Positions 7,870 to 16,393 are shown, numbered from the stretch's first letter. The stretch is DNA of 28,855 bases from UBA11612 sp963976395 (GCA_963976395.1 CAXBLG010000040.1:1-28855); one strand, 5' to 3'. The notes: generated by a model from the sequence alone, not told the origin. Numbers and translations: made by a program.

Positions 7870-8148
7870 TTATCTGCAGTACGTTTCGTACAAAAACTCA
7901 ATCAACTTGGCCGTATCGGCACGTGCAAGGGAGTAATAGATTGTTTGCCCCTCTCGCCGTGTCTTCACCAAAGAATCCTTTCGCAAAAGTGACAACTGTT
8001 GAGAAACAGATGACTCACGAACTTGAAGCATACCAGCGAGGTCCCCGACAGATCGTTCTGTCCCAACAAGTTGACACAGAATCAACAGCCGCTTTGGGTG
8101 CGATAGCACCTTCAACAAGCCACTAACTTGGTCCGCCTTTTTTTTCAT
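7870..8148 (-). CDS. bigR: BigR/SqrR-type ArsR family persulfide-responsive repressor
   Basis: Winged-helix ArsR-family regulator. The core KKKADQVSGLLKVLSHPKRL is followed by LLILCQL and ends in LYETYCR. The two cysteines are 66 residues apart, the same spacing as Cys42/Cys108 of Xylella BigR and Cys41/Cys107 of Rhodobacter SqrR. In those proteins the pair forms disulfide or polysulfide bridges that release DNA. The metal-binding ELCVCDL motif of arsenic sensors is absent. The recognition helix region is VRESSVSQQLSLLRK. The frame stays open back to a TTG at 8217, but that extension would translate the promoter and operator, so I place the start at the ATG at 8148; an ATG at 8163 is the alternative and would be nearly leaderless. 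It heads the sulfur cassette and probably represses it and itself. Confidence 0.88.
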   Translation of the reverse strand: MKKKADQVSGLLKVLSHPKRLLILCQLVGTERSVGDLAGMLQVRESSVSQQLSLLRKDSLVKTRREGQTIYYSLARADTAKLIEFLYETYCR

Positions 8149-8165
8149 GGTCTTAATATTCATAT

Positions 8166-8198
8166 ATTCATATATACGAATATATATGGGAATGTCAA
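8166..8198 (-). promoter_or_regulatory. Sulfur-cassette promoter with BigR/SqrR-like operator
   Basis: On the minus strand a perfect -35 box TTGACA (8198-8193) is followed after 16 bp by TATATA (8176-8171). Overlapping the -10 box is the palindrome ATTCATATATACGAAT (8166-8181), an exact ATTC-N8-GAAT, the arrangement described for SqrR targets; BigR boxes are likewise AT-rich palindromes over the -10. The arms extend to ATATTC and GAATAT. A further ATTC at 8158-8161 may be a second half-site. Repressor bound here would block RNA polymerase, giving self-regulation of the whole cassette. Confidence 0.75.
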
Positions 8199-8235
8199 TC
8201 CTGTCTTGGCCGCTCAATACTTATCGCCACGGCCG

Positions 8236-9321
8236 TTAGTTGTTTTGGGACAATTTGTCGACGATGCTCAAGGCTTGCCGGGTTTCGACAACGTCATGCA
8301 CACGAAGGATATGCGCGCCTTGACCCACAGCGTGAATCCCGGCTGCCAGCGAACCCGGCAAACGCTCATCCGCGGCCTCCCCATTGCTCATACGCGCAAT
8401 AAAACTTTTGCGTGAAGCTCCGACCGCCAGGGGACATCCAAGGCCATGAAACAAGGCCAAGTGATCCATGATCTCGGCGTTATGAGACACGGTCTTGCCG
8501 AACCCGATCCCCGGATCCAACGCAATGTTGTTCCCGGCTACCCCCGCATCAATACATGCAGCTATGCGACTATCCAGAAAATCAAACACATCCCCAGGCG
8601 CCCAGTCATAAATGGGGTTATCCTGCATGGTCTGAGGCTCTCCCTGCATATGCATAAGAATCACTGCCACACCAGAATCAGCGACGACCTGTAAGGAATT
8701 TGGATCCCCAGCAAGAGCGGTCACGTCGTTAACAATGCGAGCGCCTGCCTCGATTGCCGCGACCATCACGCCCGCGTGGCGCGTATCTATAGAAACGCAG
8801 ACACCTTGAGAGACAAGATTGCGCACGACGGGGACAACTCTAGCAATTTCCGTCTCCGTCGTTATGGGCGCAGCACCTGGCCTCGTAGATTCACCACCGA
8901 CATCGACAATGGCAGCTCCGGCACGCCACAAGGATAGACCGCGTTCAATCGCGGACCCTGACTCTTGAAAAGCCCCACCATCTGAAAAGCTGTCAGGCGT
9001 TACATTAACAACACCCATCAATACAGGCTGAGCAAGATCGATACCCGCGAATTTTGAGGGTGCCTGCCCCAGAGATTGTAGAAGCGTCGCAACCTTTCCT
9101 CCCGCTTTTTCAATGCGATCGGGATTTGATTCGTATTGAGCGCGGGTGAGTAGAGCTGTGCGCATCGGCCCATCGCCCCGAGTGGATATTTCCGCAATGG
9201 CGAATGCGAGAGACCCTGACCCTGCAGCGAATGGCCAGGCCAATCCTTCGGCCACCGCTTTTGAAGCAAGTTGACCATTCAACAGGGCGCGAGGCGTAAC
9301 GTAGGTGCGTGCGTGAGCCAC
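8236..9321 (-). CDS. folP: Dihydropteroate synthase with N-terminal extension
   Basis: Condenses 6-hydroxymethyl-dihydropterin diphosphate with p-aminobenzoate to make dihydropteroate in folate synthesis; the target of sulfonamides. The TIM-barrel core carries NVTPDSFSDGG (106-116), IVDVGGESTRPGA (138-150), IVNDVTALAG, DPGIGFGKT and the substrate-binding VGASRKSFIARM near residue 310. The protein is 361 residues, against about 280 for enterobacterial FolP: residues 1-97 form an extra N-terminal segment (MAHARTYVTPRALLNGQLAS...), which I recall as typical of several alphaproteobacterial DHPS proteins. The start is GTG at 9321 with AGGAG 8 nt upstream. It follows ftsH after a hairpin at 9344-9361. 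Its natural partner glmM is displaced by the sulfur cassette. Confidence 0.94.
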   Translation of the reverse strand: MAHARTYVTPRALLNGQLASKAVAEGLAWPFAAGSGSLAFAIAEISTRGDGPMRTALLTRAQYESNPDRIEKAGGKVATLLQSLGQAPSKFAGIDLAQPVLMGVVNVTPDSFSDGGAFQESGSAIERGLSLWRAGAAIVDVGGESTRPGAAPITTETEIARVVPVVRNLVSQGVCVSIDTRHAGVMVAAIEAGARIVNDVTALAGDPNSLQVVADSGVAVILMHMQGEPQTMQDNPIYDWAPGDVFDFLDSRIAACIDAGVAGNNIALDPGIGFGKTVSHNAEIMDHLALFHGLGCPLAVGASRKSFIARMSNGEAADERLPGSLAAGIHAVGQGAHILRVHDVVETRQALSIVDKLSQNN

Positions 9322-9343
9322 GCTCTATTCTCCTAACTAAAGA

Positions 9344-9361
9344 CCCCGCCTTACGGCGGGG
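9344..9361 (-). terminator. Hairpin between ftsH and folP (terminator or attenuator)
   Basis: A perfect 7-bp stem, CCCCGCC and GGCGGGG, with a GTAA tetraloop on the minus strand, lies 30 bp past the ftsH stop and is followed by TCTTTAG. The GC stem is strong but the T-tract is short, so termination may be partial and let some ftsH transcripts continue into folP, whose ribosome-binding site AGGAG begins shortly after. Confidence 0.6.
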
Positions 9362-9390
9362 CCTAGAGTATAGACTATGCACTAGATAAT

Positions 9391-11334
9391 TCAGCCGTCC
9401 GGCTGAGGTTCCGGTGTCGGGCCAAACCCGGTAGGCCCAGGCTTCCGCCCACCAGCATCAGGGTCCGTTGTCGGCACCGAGGCACGACGACCCGGCTCCC
9501 GCGGCTTGGGTGGTGATTTATCCGACTTATCGATGGTTTCTCCACGCAATAGCGCCTCAATCTCGGCGCGCGAAAGCGTTTCGTGTTCAAGAAGGCCTTG
9601 GGCAATGATTTCCAACTGATCGCGGTGCTCTGTCAGAATATCCCGCGCGGCCGTCTCACCTGCCTCGACAAACTTGCGCACTTCTTCATCAATAATGCCG
9701 GCGGTTGCGTCCGATACACTCTTAGTTTGCGTCACCGAGTGTCCAAGAAATACTTCGCCCTGGTTTTCGTTGTATCGCAAGGGGCCAAGGCGTTCGGAAA
9801 ATCCATACTCAGTTACCATGCGCCGCGCGATGTCAGTGGCCCGGCGAATATCATCCGATGCACCCGTTGTTACCTTTTCAGGCCCGAACACCATTTCCTC
9901 GGCAACGCGACCACCGAACAAACTTGCCAACTGGGCTGAAAGCTCTGCCTTTGACATACTGTATTTATCGCGTTCAGGCAGGAACATCGTTACGCCCAAA
10001 GCACGACCGCGAGGAATAATGGTTACCTTGTGTAGGGGTTCGTGGCTCGGAATATGCAGCATGACCAACGCATGCCCACCCTCGTGATAGGCGGTGAGTT
10101 TCTTTTCGTCCTCGGTCATCACCATGGAACGGCGTTCGGCGCCCATAAGCACCTTGTCTTTCGCCTCTTCAAACTCAATCATGCCTATCACTCGCTTAGC
10201 CTTGCGAGCAGCAAGAAGCGCAGCTTCATTGACAAGATTAGCCAAATCGGCCCCCGAGAAACCAGGCGTGCCCCGTGCGATGACTTTCAAGTCGACGTCC
10301 GGGCTCAGCGGCGTTTTCTTGCTGTGCACATTCAAAATCTTTTCGCGGCCCAGAATATCCGGGTTCGGCACAACAACCTGACGGTCAAAGCGGCCCGGGC
10401 GCAGCAGCGCCGGGTCGAGAACATCCGGACGGTTTGTCGCGGCGATCAGGATAACCCCCTCATTCGCCTCAAAACCGTCCATCTCGACGAGCAACTGATT
10501 TAGTGTTTGTTCGCGCTCATCGTTGCCGCCACCAAGGCCAGCACCGCGATGGCGACCCACCGCATCGATCTCGTCTATGAATATAATGCAAGGCGCATTC
10601 TTTTTGCCTTGCTCGAACATATCCCGCACACGGGAGGCACCAACACCGACAAACATCTCAACAAAGTCGGAACCGGAAATCGTGAAGAACGGGACATTCG
10701 CCTCACCCGCAATAGAGCGAGCCAGCAAGGTCTTACCCGTACCTGGAGGCCCGATGAGCAAAACGCCCTTCGGAATCTTGCCGCCCAGGCGTTGAAACTT
10801 TTGCGGATCCCGCAAAAATTCCACGATCTCTTCAAGCTCCTGCTTCGCCTCATCAATGCCGGCGACATCTTCAAAGGTCACCCGGCCCTGCTTTTCAGTG
10901 AGCATTTTGGCGCGGGACTTCCCAAAGCCCATGGCTTTGCCGCCGCCGCCCTGCATCTGGCGCATGAAGAACACCCACACACCTATAAGAAGCAACATGG
11001 GGAACCATGAAATCACCACGCCCCAGAACGACAACTCGTTGTCTGCGCTAGGCACCGCTTTGATCTGGACACCGTTCTGCCGCAGCGTCGGTACTAGCTC
11101 AGGGTCTTCCGGCGCATAGGTGCGAAAATCACCACCGGACTTGTAAACGCCGCTGATGTTTTCCCCTTGAATGACCACTTCTTGAATTTCTGAGCGCTCC
11201 ACGGCCCCCATGAAATCAGAGAAATAGATTTCGCGGCTGGCGTTACGCGGGGTGTTGCTTTGAAACAGATTAAAGAGCGCCACCACGAAGACCAGGATGA
11301 CCGCCCAGAGCATTAAATTTCGGCTGATATTCAA
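9391..11334 (-). CDS. ftsH: ATP-dependent membrane zinc metalloprotease FtsH
   Basis: Inner-membrane AAA+ protease that degrades misfolded membrane proteins and regulatory factors such as RpoH and LpxC in characterised species. The 647-residue protein has a first membrane helix near residues 8-24, a periplasmic segment, a second helix near 103-123, Walker A GPPGTGKT (195-202), the pore motif FVGVG, Walker B IIFIDEIDAVG, the second region of homology with RPGRFDRQV, and the zinc site HEGGH (417-421) with DDIRRATDIARRM further on. HEGGH in place of the more common HEAGH keeps the HExxH core. The tail (from about 615) is proline- and charge-rich. Translation starts at TTG (11334) with GAGG upstream. 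A heat-shock-like promoter lies about 100 bp upstream. Confidence 0.97.
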   Translation of the reverse strand: MNISRNLMLWAVILVFVVALFNLFQSNTPRNASREIYFSDFMGAVERSEIQEVVIQGENISGVYKSGGDFRTYAPEDPELVPTLRQNGVQIKAVPSADNELSFWGVVISWFPMLLLIGVWVFFMRQMQGGGGKAMGFGKSRAKMLTEKQGRVTFEDVAGIDEAKQELEEIVEFLRDPQKFQRLGGKIPKGVLLIGPPGTGKTLLARSIAGEANVPFFTISGSDFVEMFVGVGASRVRDMFEQGKKNAPCIIFIDEIDAVGRHRGAGLGGGNDEREQTLNQLLVEMDGFEANEGVILIAATNRPDVLDPALLRPGRFDRQVVVPNPDILGREKILNVHSKKTPLSPDVDLKVIARGTPGFSGADLANLVNEAALLAARKAKRVIGMIEFEEAKDKVLMGAERRSMVMTEDEKKLTAYHEGGHALVMLHIPSHEPLHKVTIIPRGRALGVTMFLPERDKYSMSKAELSAQLASLFGGRVAEEMVFGPEKVTTGASDDIRRATDIARRMVTEYGFSERLGPLRYNENQGEVFLGHSVTQTKSVSDATAGIIDEEVRKFVEAGETAARDILTEHRDQLEIIAQGLLEHETLSRAEIEALLRGETIDKSDKSPPKPREPGRRASVPTTDPDAGGRKPGPTGFGPTPEPQPDG

Positions 11335-11425
11335 ATCGGTCCTCTACTTTTTCTTTTTGCTTTACGTGGTACGGCGTGCAGCGCGCCACTCCTTGGCTCA
11401 CCTAAACCGCCTAAACCGGTACTGA

Positions 11426-11456
11426 TATAAATAGTGCGCTAAAGCGCCTGCGCAAG
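11426..11456 (-). promoter_or_regulatory. Candidate RpoH-type promoter of ftsH
   Basis: In the gap between tilS and ftsH the minus strand reads CTTG (11456-11453), then 17 bp, then ACTATTTATA (11435-11426). This is close to the alphaproteobacterial heat-shock consensus CTTG-N17/18-CYTATNTNNG, with mismatches at the first and last -10 positions. ftsH is heat-shock controlled in several proteobacteria. The spacer contains the palindrome GCGCTTTAGCGC minus its outer bases, so a regulator site is also possible. A housekeeping reading (TTGCGC-N16-TATTTA) cannot be excluded. Confidence 0.4.
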
Positions 11457-11486
11457 CAAAGCGTTTAAGTCTGTAATAATCCGCTA

Positions 11487-12866
11487 TTATTTTGGCTGTA
11501 ATATTTTCGCAGCTTCACGCCGAATTGGCAGAGAACTGCCAAAAATGCCGCTCAACTCCACTTGCGGCCGCAGACGTTTCCCTTCGTTATTCCGCATGTA
11601 ACCGGCGTGGGGAACGGAGAGCAATCCCTTAGAATCGAAGATAGCCGGAAGCGTTTCCCGGACGCGAGGCGGCAAAGCCTCAAGCGGGAATGCCGCTTTT
11701 TCATATTGAAGCGACTTCCAGACCGACGGAGTCAGACGCTTGAGAGTGAACGATTGATCAGAGCGCTGGATTCCAATCGGCCTAAGACTCACACGAAAGC
11801 GTCCGTCCCAAACAACGTTAATACCCATCACAAACTTTTGATCAGAGATGATCTGCGCGGCCTCACGGCAAACAATCAGATCTTTTCCACCGCGAGCGAT
11901 AAAGCAGCCGTGAAGCGTTGCGTCGCGCCACGGCCCACTAACAGCGCAGCCATACAAACCTTCCAAACTTTCGAAGCGGGGCCCATAGGTTGAACCGCTC
12001 ACCGCCGCAAGAATTCGGGAGAGAGCACGCAAGCCGACTTCCTCCGGCGCACCCGCCAATGCCTGAACTGTCAATCGCACAACGCCAAACTCATCCAAGC
12101 TGCCGGAAGCCTTCAAAAGCTGCGTCACGGCGTGATCAAGAGCCACTTTGGCCCGTCGCAAATGCCGCACAGTGGCAAGGAGCCTTTGGCGCGTAAGCCC
12201 CTCTTTTTCAAACATTTGTTGAGCCTTACGAAAGCGCACCCGAGTACTGGCCTCACTCTCGTTTGAGGGATCATTCAGCCAATCTTGATCATGAACTCTG
12301 CACACTTCGATCAAGTGCTCTTTTGTAAATTCCAGCAGTGGGCGGGCGAGGTTAACGCTTCCACGCGAACTTAACGCCGACATCGCCGCCAGCCCATCGA
12401 CACCACTGCCCCGGGCAAGTCGCATAAGAAAAGTTTCCACTTGATCGTCGGCATGGTGCGCTACGAATAGATATGCGCAATCATTTGCGATGCACCACTC
12501 GACCATCAAACGATACCGAGCTTCGCGAGCCGCGTGCTGCGGACTGGCGTCCACATTGCGCAGATGAACGCCCTCCTCCCAAGATAACGTCGTATGGGGA
12601 ATATTTCGTAAGGCCAGCCACCCGCTCACCCGCTCGGCCTCGCTTTCCGCCGCGTCGCGCAGGCGGTGATCCACTGTCAGGCCATGGAGAGAAACTTTGT
12701 GCGCCGGTGCCCATTCAGCAAGAAGCAGGGCCAGAGCCATGCTGTCGGCTCCACCAGATACAGCAACGGCAATCCTCGCGCCCTGCGGAATTTCAAACTG
12801 GGCCATAGACGAAGTAAACGCTGCTGCAGAAAGCCCTTCGCCCGTGCTGGGATGCTCTAAAGCCAT
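11487..12866 (-). CDS. tilS: tRNA(Ile)-lysidine synthase
   Basis: Attaches lysine to C34 of the CAU-anticodon isoleucine tRNA using ATP, changing its codon reading from AUG to AUA; essential in most bacteria. The N-terminal PP-loop ATPase domain has IAVAVSGGADSMALALLLAEW, then LTVDHRLRDAAESEAERV, HHADDQVETFLMRLARGSG, RPLLEFTKEHLIEVCR, DWLNDPSNES and RVRFR, all standard TilS signatures. The C-terminal third is divergent, as usual. The frame also allows a TTG start at 12890 with AAGG only 2 nt before it; I prefer the ATG at 12866 (459 residues). It lies within 35 bp of the cpoB stop on the same strand and is likely part of that transcript. tilS-ftsH adjacency is widely conserved. Confidence 0.93.
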   Translation of the reverse strand: MALEHPSTGEGLSAAAFTSSMAQFEIPQGARIAVAVSGGADSMALALLLAEWAPAHKVSLHGLTVDHRLRDAAESEAERVSGWLALRNIPHTTLSWEEGVHLRNVDASPQHAAREARYRLMVEWCIANDCAYLFVAHHADDQVETFLMRLARGSGVDGLAAMSALSSRGSVNLARPLLEFTKEHLIEVCRVHDQDWLNDPSNESEASTRVRFRKAQQMFEKEGLTRQRLLATVRHLRRAKVALDHAVTQLLKASGSLDEFGVVRLTVQALAGAPEEVGLRALSRILAAVSGSTYGPRFESLEGLYGCAVSGPWRDATLHGCFIARGGKDLIVCREAAQIISDQKFVMGINVVWDGRFRVSLRPIGIQRSDQSFTLKRLTPSVWKSLQYEKAAFPLEALPPRVRETLPAIFDSKGLLSVPHAGYMRNNEGKRLRPQVELSGIFGSSLPIRREAAKILQPK

Positions 12867-12897
12867 ACTGTCTCGCTGCAAGCGACGCAACGCCTTA

Positions 12898-14076
12898 CTA
12901 GCACTTCAGCTCAGCGCTTTGGCTTGCAGCCGCTCTTTTGATCTGATCGGGCGCATCCGCGTAGTCTTTGGCAATGCGGCCAAGCGCGGTGCACGCCCCT
13001 TGCTTTTGTCCGAGACTGGCCATGGACATTCCCAACTTGAGAAGATTGTCCGGGCCTTTGTTGGACCGGGGGTATTTCTGGTAACCGGACATGAACTCGA
13101 CCGCTGCTTGCTTATAGTCACCACGCACGTAGTAAGTTTCGCCCAACCAGTACTGAGCATTGCCCGCCAGCGGATCTTCTGGGTGACGGCCCAGGAAGTC
13201 ACGCAGTGCCACTTCGGCGCTGGCAAAATCATTGCGCGTTAAAAACTTGAAGGCGTATTCGTATTGCTCCTTAGGCGTCCCATCAGGCAACGCGACGCGA
13301 TTGGCCGGAGGCAGTGTCGCAAGTTGTCCTGTCGAAACAGCACCTGGGGTCGGCGCGGCATTGGGCGGCGGTGCAACCGGAAGCGGCGCATCCGTCACAC
13401 GCGGCGCGACCGGTGCATTGGGGTCTGCGGCAAGCGCAATACCCTGTTCATCGGTCCTGAGCACCATTTGGCCGTCTGGTGTAACATTCTGGGGAGATCC
13501 AGCAGCGATCTGCGCCGATGGGGCCGCTTGTGGCGTGCGACGAGGTTGCGAGGACACCGGCTGCGATAGCGGTGCATCTCCGATCACTGCAGGCGCCCTC
13601 GCGACGGGCCCTGATGACGACGGAGCTCGCGCAACCGATGACGTGGGCGCAGCATTCGTATTAGGACCGACAGCCACAGCCCCCGACACACCTAAGGCTT
13701 GTTCCAAAGTCGCAAGGCGAAGACTCATATCGTCAGACAACTGACGCAGTTGCGTCGACATCTGCCCCACGCGGTAGCGGGATTCTTCCAATTGCCCTGT
13801 TAGCTGTTCGACCAGTTGTTCCAGTTTGAGTACACGCACCTGAACGCTAGCCGCGCCGTCGGGCGTCATCCCCTCCGACAACACAGCAGGACTATTCTGC
13901 ATGTCGCGTAGGTCTTGCTCTAAACGCTCAATGCGGTTTGCCAGATCACGGGTGCTTTGAGCACTCGCCGGGATTTGTGCTGCCATACACAAAATCGCCG
14001 TACCGACACACAGTGTCAGGGTCGCCCGGCGTAAGCCGTTGGATGTACAATTGACGGACCGAGAGAAATATTTCAT
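12898..14076 (-). CDS. cpoB: Tol-Pal cell division coordinator CpoB (YbgF)
   Basis: Periplasmic protein that links the Tol-Pal machine to septal peptidoglycan synthesis. The 392-residue precursor has a Sec signal peptide (hydrophobic LTLCVGTAILCMAAQIPASA, mature from about residue 41), a coiled-coil trimerisation region (STRDLANRIERLEQDLRDMQ, then VRVLKLEQLVEQLTGQLEES), a long low-complexity Ala/Pro/Ser linker (about 135-265), and C-terminal TPR repeats (KEQYEYAFKFLTRNDFASAE, NAQYWLGETYYVRGDYKQAA, GPDNLLKLGMSMASLGQKQG). The linker of about 130 residues is longer than in E. coli. It follows pal after a strong terminator and has its own candidate promoter, so it may form a unit with tilS. Confidence 0.94.
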   Translation of the reverse strand: MKYFSRSVNCTSNGLRRATLTLCVGTAILCMAAQIPASAQSTRDLANRIERLEQDLRDMQNSPAVLSEGMTPDGAASVQVRVLKLEQLVEQLTGQLEESRYRVGQMSTQLRQLSDDMSLRLATLEQALGVSGAVAVGPNTNAAPTSSVARAPSSSGPVARAPAVIGDAPLSQPVSSQPRRTPQAAPSAQIAAGSPQNVTPDGQMVLRTDEQGIALAADPNAPVAPRVTDAPLPVAPPPNAAPTPGAVSTGQLATLPPANRVALPDGTPKEQYEYAFKFLTRNDFASAEVALRDFLGRHPEDPLAGNAQYWLGETYYVRGDYKQAAVEFMSGYQKYPRSNKGPDNLLKLGMSMASLGQKQGACTALGRIAKDYADAPDQIKRAAASQSAELKC

Positions 14077-14185
14077 CGCAAACTGTTCCCAAGTTGGCCC
14101 GGGTTAAGCCAGCAGACGCATGGGCGGCGGCCCGGACCGAGCAAGATGCGGTATCATCCTCAGACTATCGCCCGATTTCCAGGCA

Positions 14186-14214
14186 ATAATAAGGCGCATA
14201 CGCCCACTAGCCAA
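14186..14214 (-). promoter_or_regulatory. Candidate cpoB promoter
   Basis: On the minus strand TTGGCT (14214-14209) and TATTAT (14191-14186) are separated by 17 bp, about 110 bp upstream of the cpoB start and just after the pal terminator. The -10 matches five of six consensus positions. The rest of the 14077-14244 interval holds no ORF or RNA gene that I recognise. Confidence 0.5.
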
Positions 14215-14244
14215 AGCCAGTTGGCACCATGCGCCCCAAAAGGA

Positions 14245-14274
14245 AACGGCCCCGGTTATTAAACCGGAGCCGTT
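14245..14274 (-). terminator. Strong intrinsic terminator after pal
   Basis: A 12-pair stem with one C/A mismatch and an ATTA-type tetraloop (AACGGC-c-CCGGTT / AACCGG-a-GCCGTT) begins 10 bp past the pal stop. On the minus strand it is followed by TTTCCTTTT; on the plus strand by TTTTTT, so it could stop transcription in both directions. Confidence 0.85.
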
Positions 14275-14283
14275 TTTTCTTTG

Positions 14284-14781
<498 letters not shown>

Positions 14782-14929
14782 TGGTAGAGTCCCCTACGTT
14801 CACGAATGATGACGACGCGAAATTGACAAGCCTGTTTTTTGAACCAAGCGCAATTGCGTCACCCTTTTACCAGCATTTCGCACGTGCGCAATAGTCTCAC
14901 CGTTCCCGGCTAGGCTCTAAGACCCCCAT

Positions 14930-14957
14930 ACTATACAATTATTTCCGCTGTTGTAAA
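14930..14957 (-). promoter_or_regulatory. pal promoter
   Basis: On the minus strand TTTACA (14957-14952) and TATAGT (14935-14930) are 16 bp apart; each matches five of six consensus bases. Transcription would start near 14924, leaving a 5' UTR of about 140 nt before the pal ATG. The UTR has two perfect 10-bp palindromes, CGCACGTGCG (14879-14888) and CGCAATTGCG (14849-14858). A weak hairpin with a T-run (near 14955-14985) upstream may end tolB transcripts. Confidence 0.65.
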
Positions 14958-15034
14958 AAAGAAGCAGTGGGCAAAAAGCCACAGTTAGGTCGGGGTTTCC
15001 CAGCCGCCACATTACCGATTGTCTCGACCTAGAG

Positions 15035-16393
15035 TTAGGGAATGAGCGGCGACCAAGCCGGGTCGGACGCATTCTGCGGCGTCAATATTTCCCTTTGATT
15101 ATAACCAGTTAGGTCAATCGAAAAGAGCTTGCTTCGTCCACCGGACCCGTCGGCCCGGGTCGGAGATTGGGCGAAATACATCAGCACCCGGCCATTGGGG
15201 GCCCAGGTCGGCGCTTCCACCAGAAAGCCCTGAGCGAGGAGCCTCTCGCCCGTTCCGTCCGGTTTCATGACCCCAATATAGAACTGGCCGTCCCCCTGGG
15301 CGTAACGCGTGAAGGCTATAAGATCGCCCCGCGGCGACCACACCGGCGTACCGTAACGGCCTCGGCGCCCTTCGGTTCCGAAACTGATGCGCTGCTGATT
15401 AGACCCGTCTGCGTTCATTACATAAATTTGCTGACTACCGCCCCGGTCCGAAGCAAATGTCACCCGATCACCATCCGGTGAATAAGACGGTGATGTATCG
15501 ATCGACGGATGATCCGTCAGCCGCGCCGTACGGCGCGTCCGCAAATCCATTTCGTAAATATCGGAGTTTCCGTTTGTAGCTAGCGACAAAATCACTTTAT
15601 TGCCATCCGCAGAAAAGCGCGGCGCATAAGTCATGCCCGGAAAATCGCCGAGCACTTCCTGCCGGCCGGTATCAATATTGAACAAATACACCCGCGGCAC
15701 GTCGCGAAAGTACGACATGTAAGTGATCTCTTGGCTGGTCGGTGAAAAGCGCGGGGTCAAAACAAGATTTGCACCGTCGGTAAGGTAGCGATGATTAGCC
15801 CCGTCCTGATCCATGATCGCAAGACGTTTGACGCGCTTGTTGGCCGGACCGCTTTCCGCGATATAAACAATGCGCGTATCGAAGTACCCGCTTTCGCCCG
15901 TGATCGATTGGTAAATAAGATCAGCGATAATGTGCGCGACGCGGCGCCAGTTTTCCGGCTGCGTCGCATAGGCTTGGCCGACAATCTGCTGACCACCGAT
16001 GACATCCCATAACCGGAAAGCCACCCGCGATTGCCCATTGGGCAGCACTTCGACCGATCCTTGCACCAGCGCCTGAGCATTCAACACGCGCCAATCCGCA
16101 AAGCGCGGTTGCACATCAAGCGACGTCAATTCCTGCAAAAAGGCTTTCTGATCTAAAGGGCGGAAAAGCCCGGAACGCTCCAGGTCTGAAGAAATGACCG
16201 CGCTCACATCTTTTCCCATTTGCGTCGTCGCTTCAGAGCCACCCGGAAAAACGGTGACGGCGATGGGCATCGGCTCGACCCGCCCGCGCGTTATATCCAG
16301 CCGAACTTGCGCCTGTGCCAGCGGCGCCGCGAAAAGCACGGCCAGCATAAAAAGAACTGTCGTGTAAGCTGTGCGCTTCAATACGTACCGCAT
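15035..16393 (-). CDS. tolB: Tol-Pal system protein TolB
   Basis: Periplasmic beta-propeller that shuttles between Pal and TolA and controls Pal mobility. The frame extends to 16456, but the ATG at 16393 gives a clean signal peptide (MRYVLKRTAYTTVLFMLAVL, cleavage after AQA) with GGGG before the start, so I use it; the product is about 452 residues. The N-terminal domain has LDITRGRVEPMPIAV and ITGESGYFDTRIVYI. The propeller repeats are clear: ITYMSYFRDVPRVYLFNIDT, APRFSADGNKVILSLATNG, TSPSYSPDGDRVTFASDRGG, GTPVWSPRGDLIAFTR and APTWAPNGRVLMYF. It follows tolA by about 100 bp on the same strand, in the standard tolQRAB order. pal lies 254 bp downstream with its own promoter. Confidence 0.96.
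   Translation of the reverse strand: MRYVLKRTAYTTVLFMLAVLFAAPLAQAQVRLDITRGRVEPMPIAVTVFPGGSEATTQMGKDVSAVISSDLERSGLFRPLDQKAFLQELTSLDVQPRFADWRVLNAQALVQGSVEVLPNGQSRVAFRLWDVIGGQQIVGQAYATQPENWRRVAHIIADLIYQSITGESGYFDTRIVYIAESGPANKRVKRLAIMDQDGANHRYLTDGANLVLTPRFSPTSQEITYMSYFRDVPRVYLFNIDTGRQEVLGDFPGMTYAPRFSADGNKVILSLATNGNSDIYEMDLRTRRTARLTDHPSIDTSPSYSPDGDRVTFASDRGGSQQIYVMNADGSNQQRISFGTEGRRGRYGTPVWSPRGDLIAFTRYAQGDGQFYIGVMKPDGTGERLLAQGFLVEAPTWAPNGRVLMYFAQSPTRADGSGGRSKLFSIDLTGYNQREILTPQNASDPAWSPLIP

Noticed and set aside
8149..8217. N-terminal extension of the BigR-like frame
   Set aside because: It would translate the -10 box and operator, reads as low-complexity Ile/Tyr residues and would start upstream of the predicted transcript.
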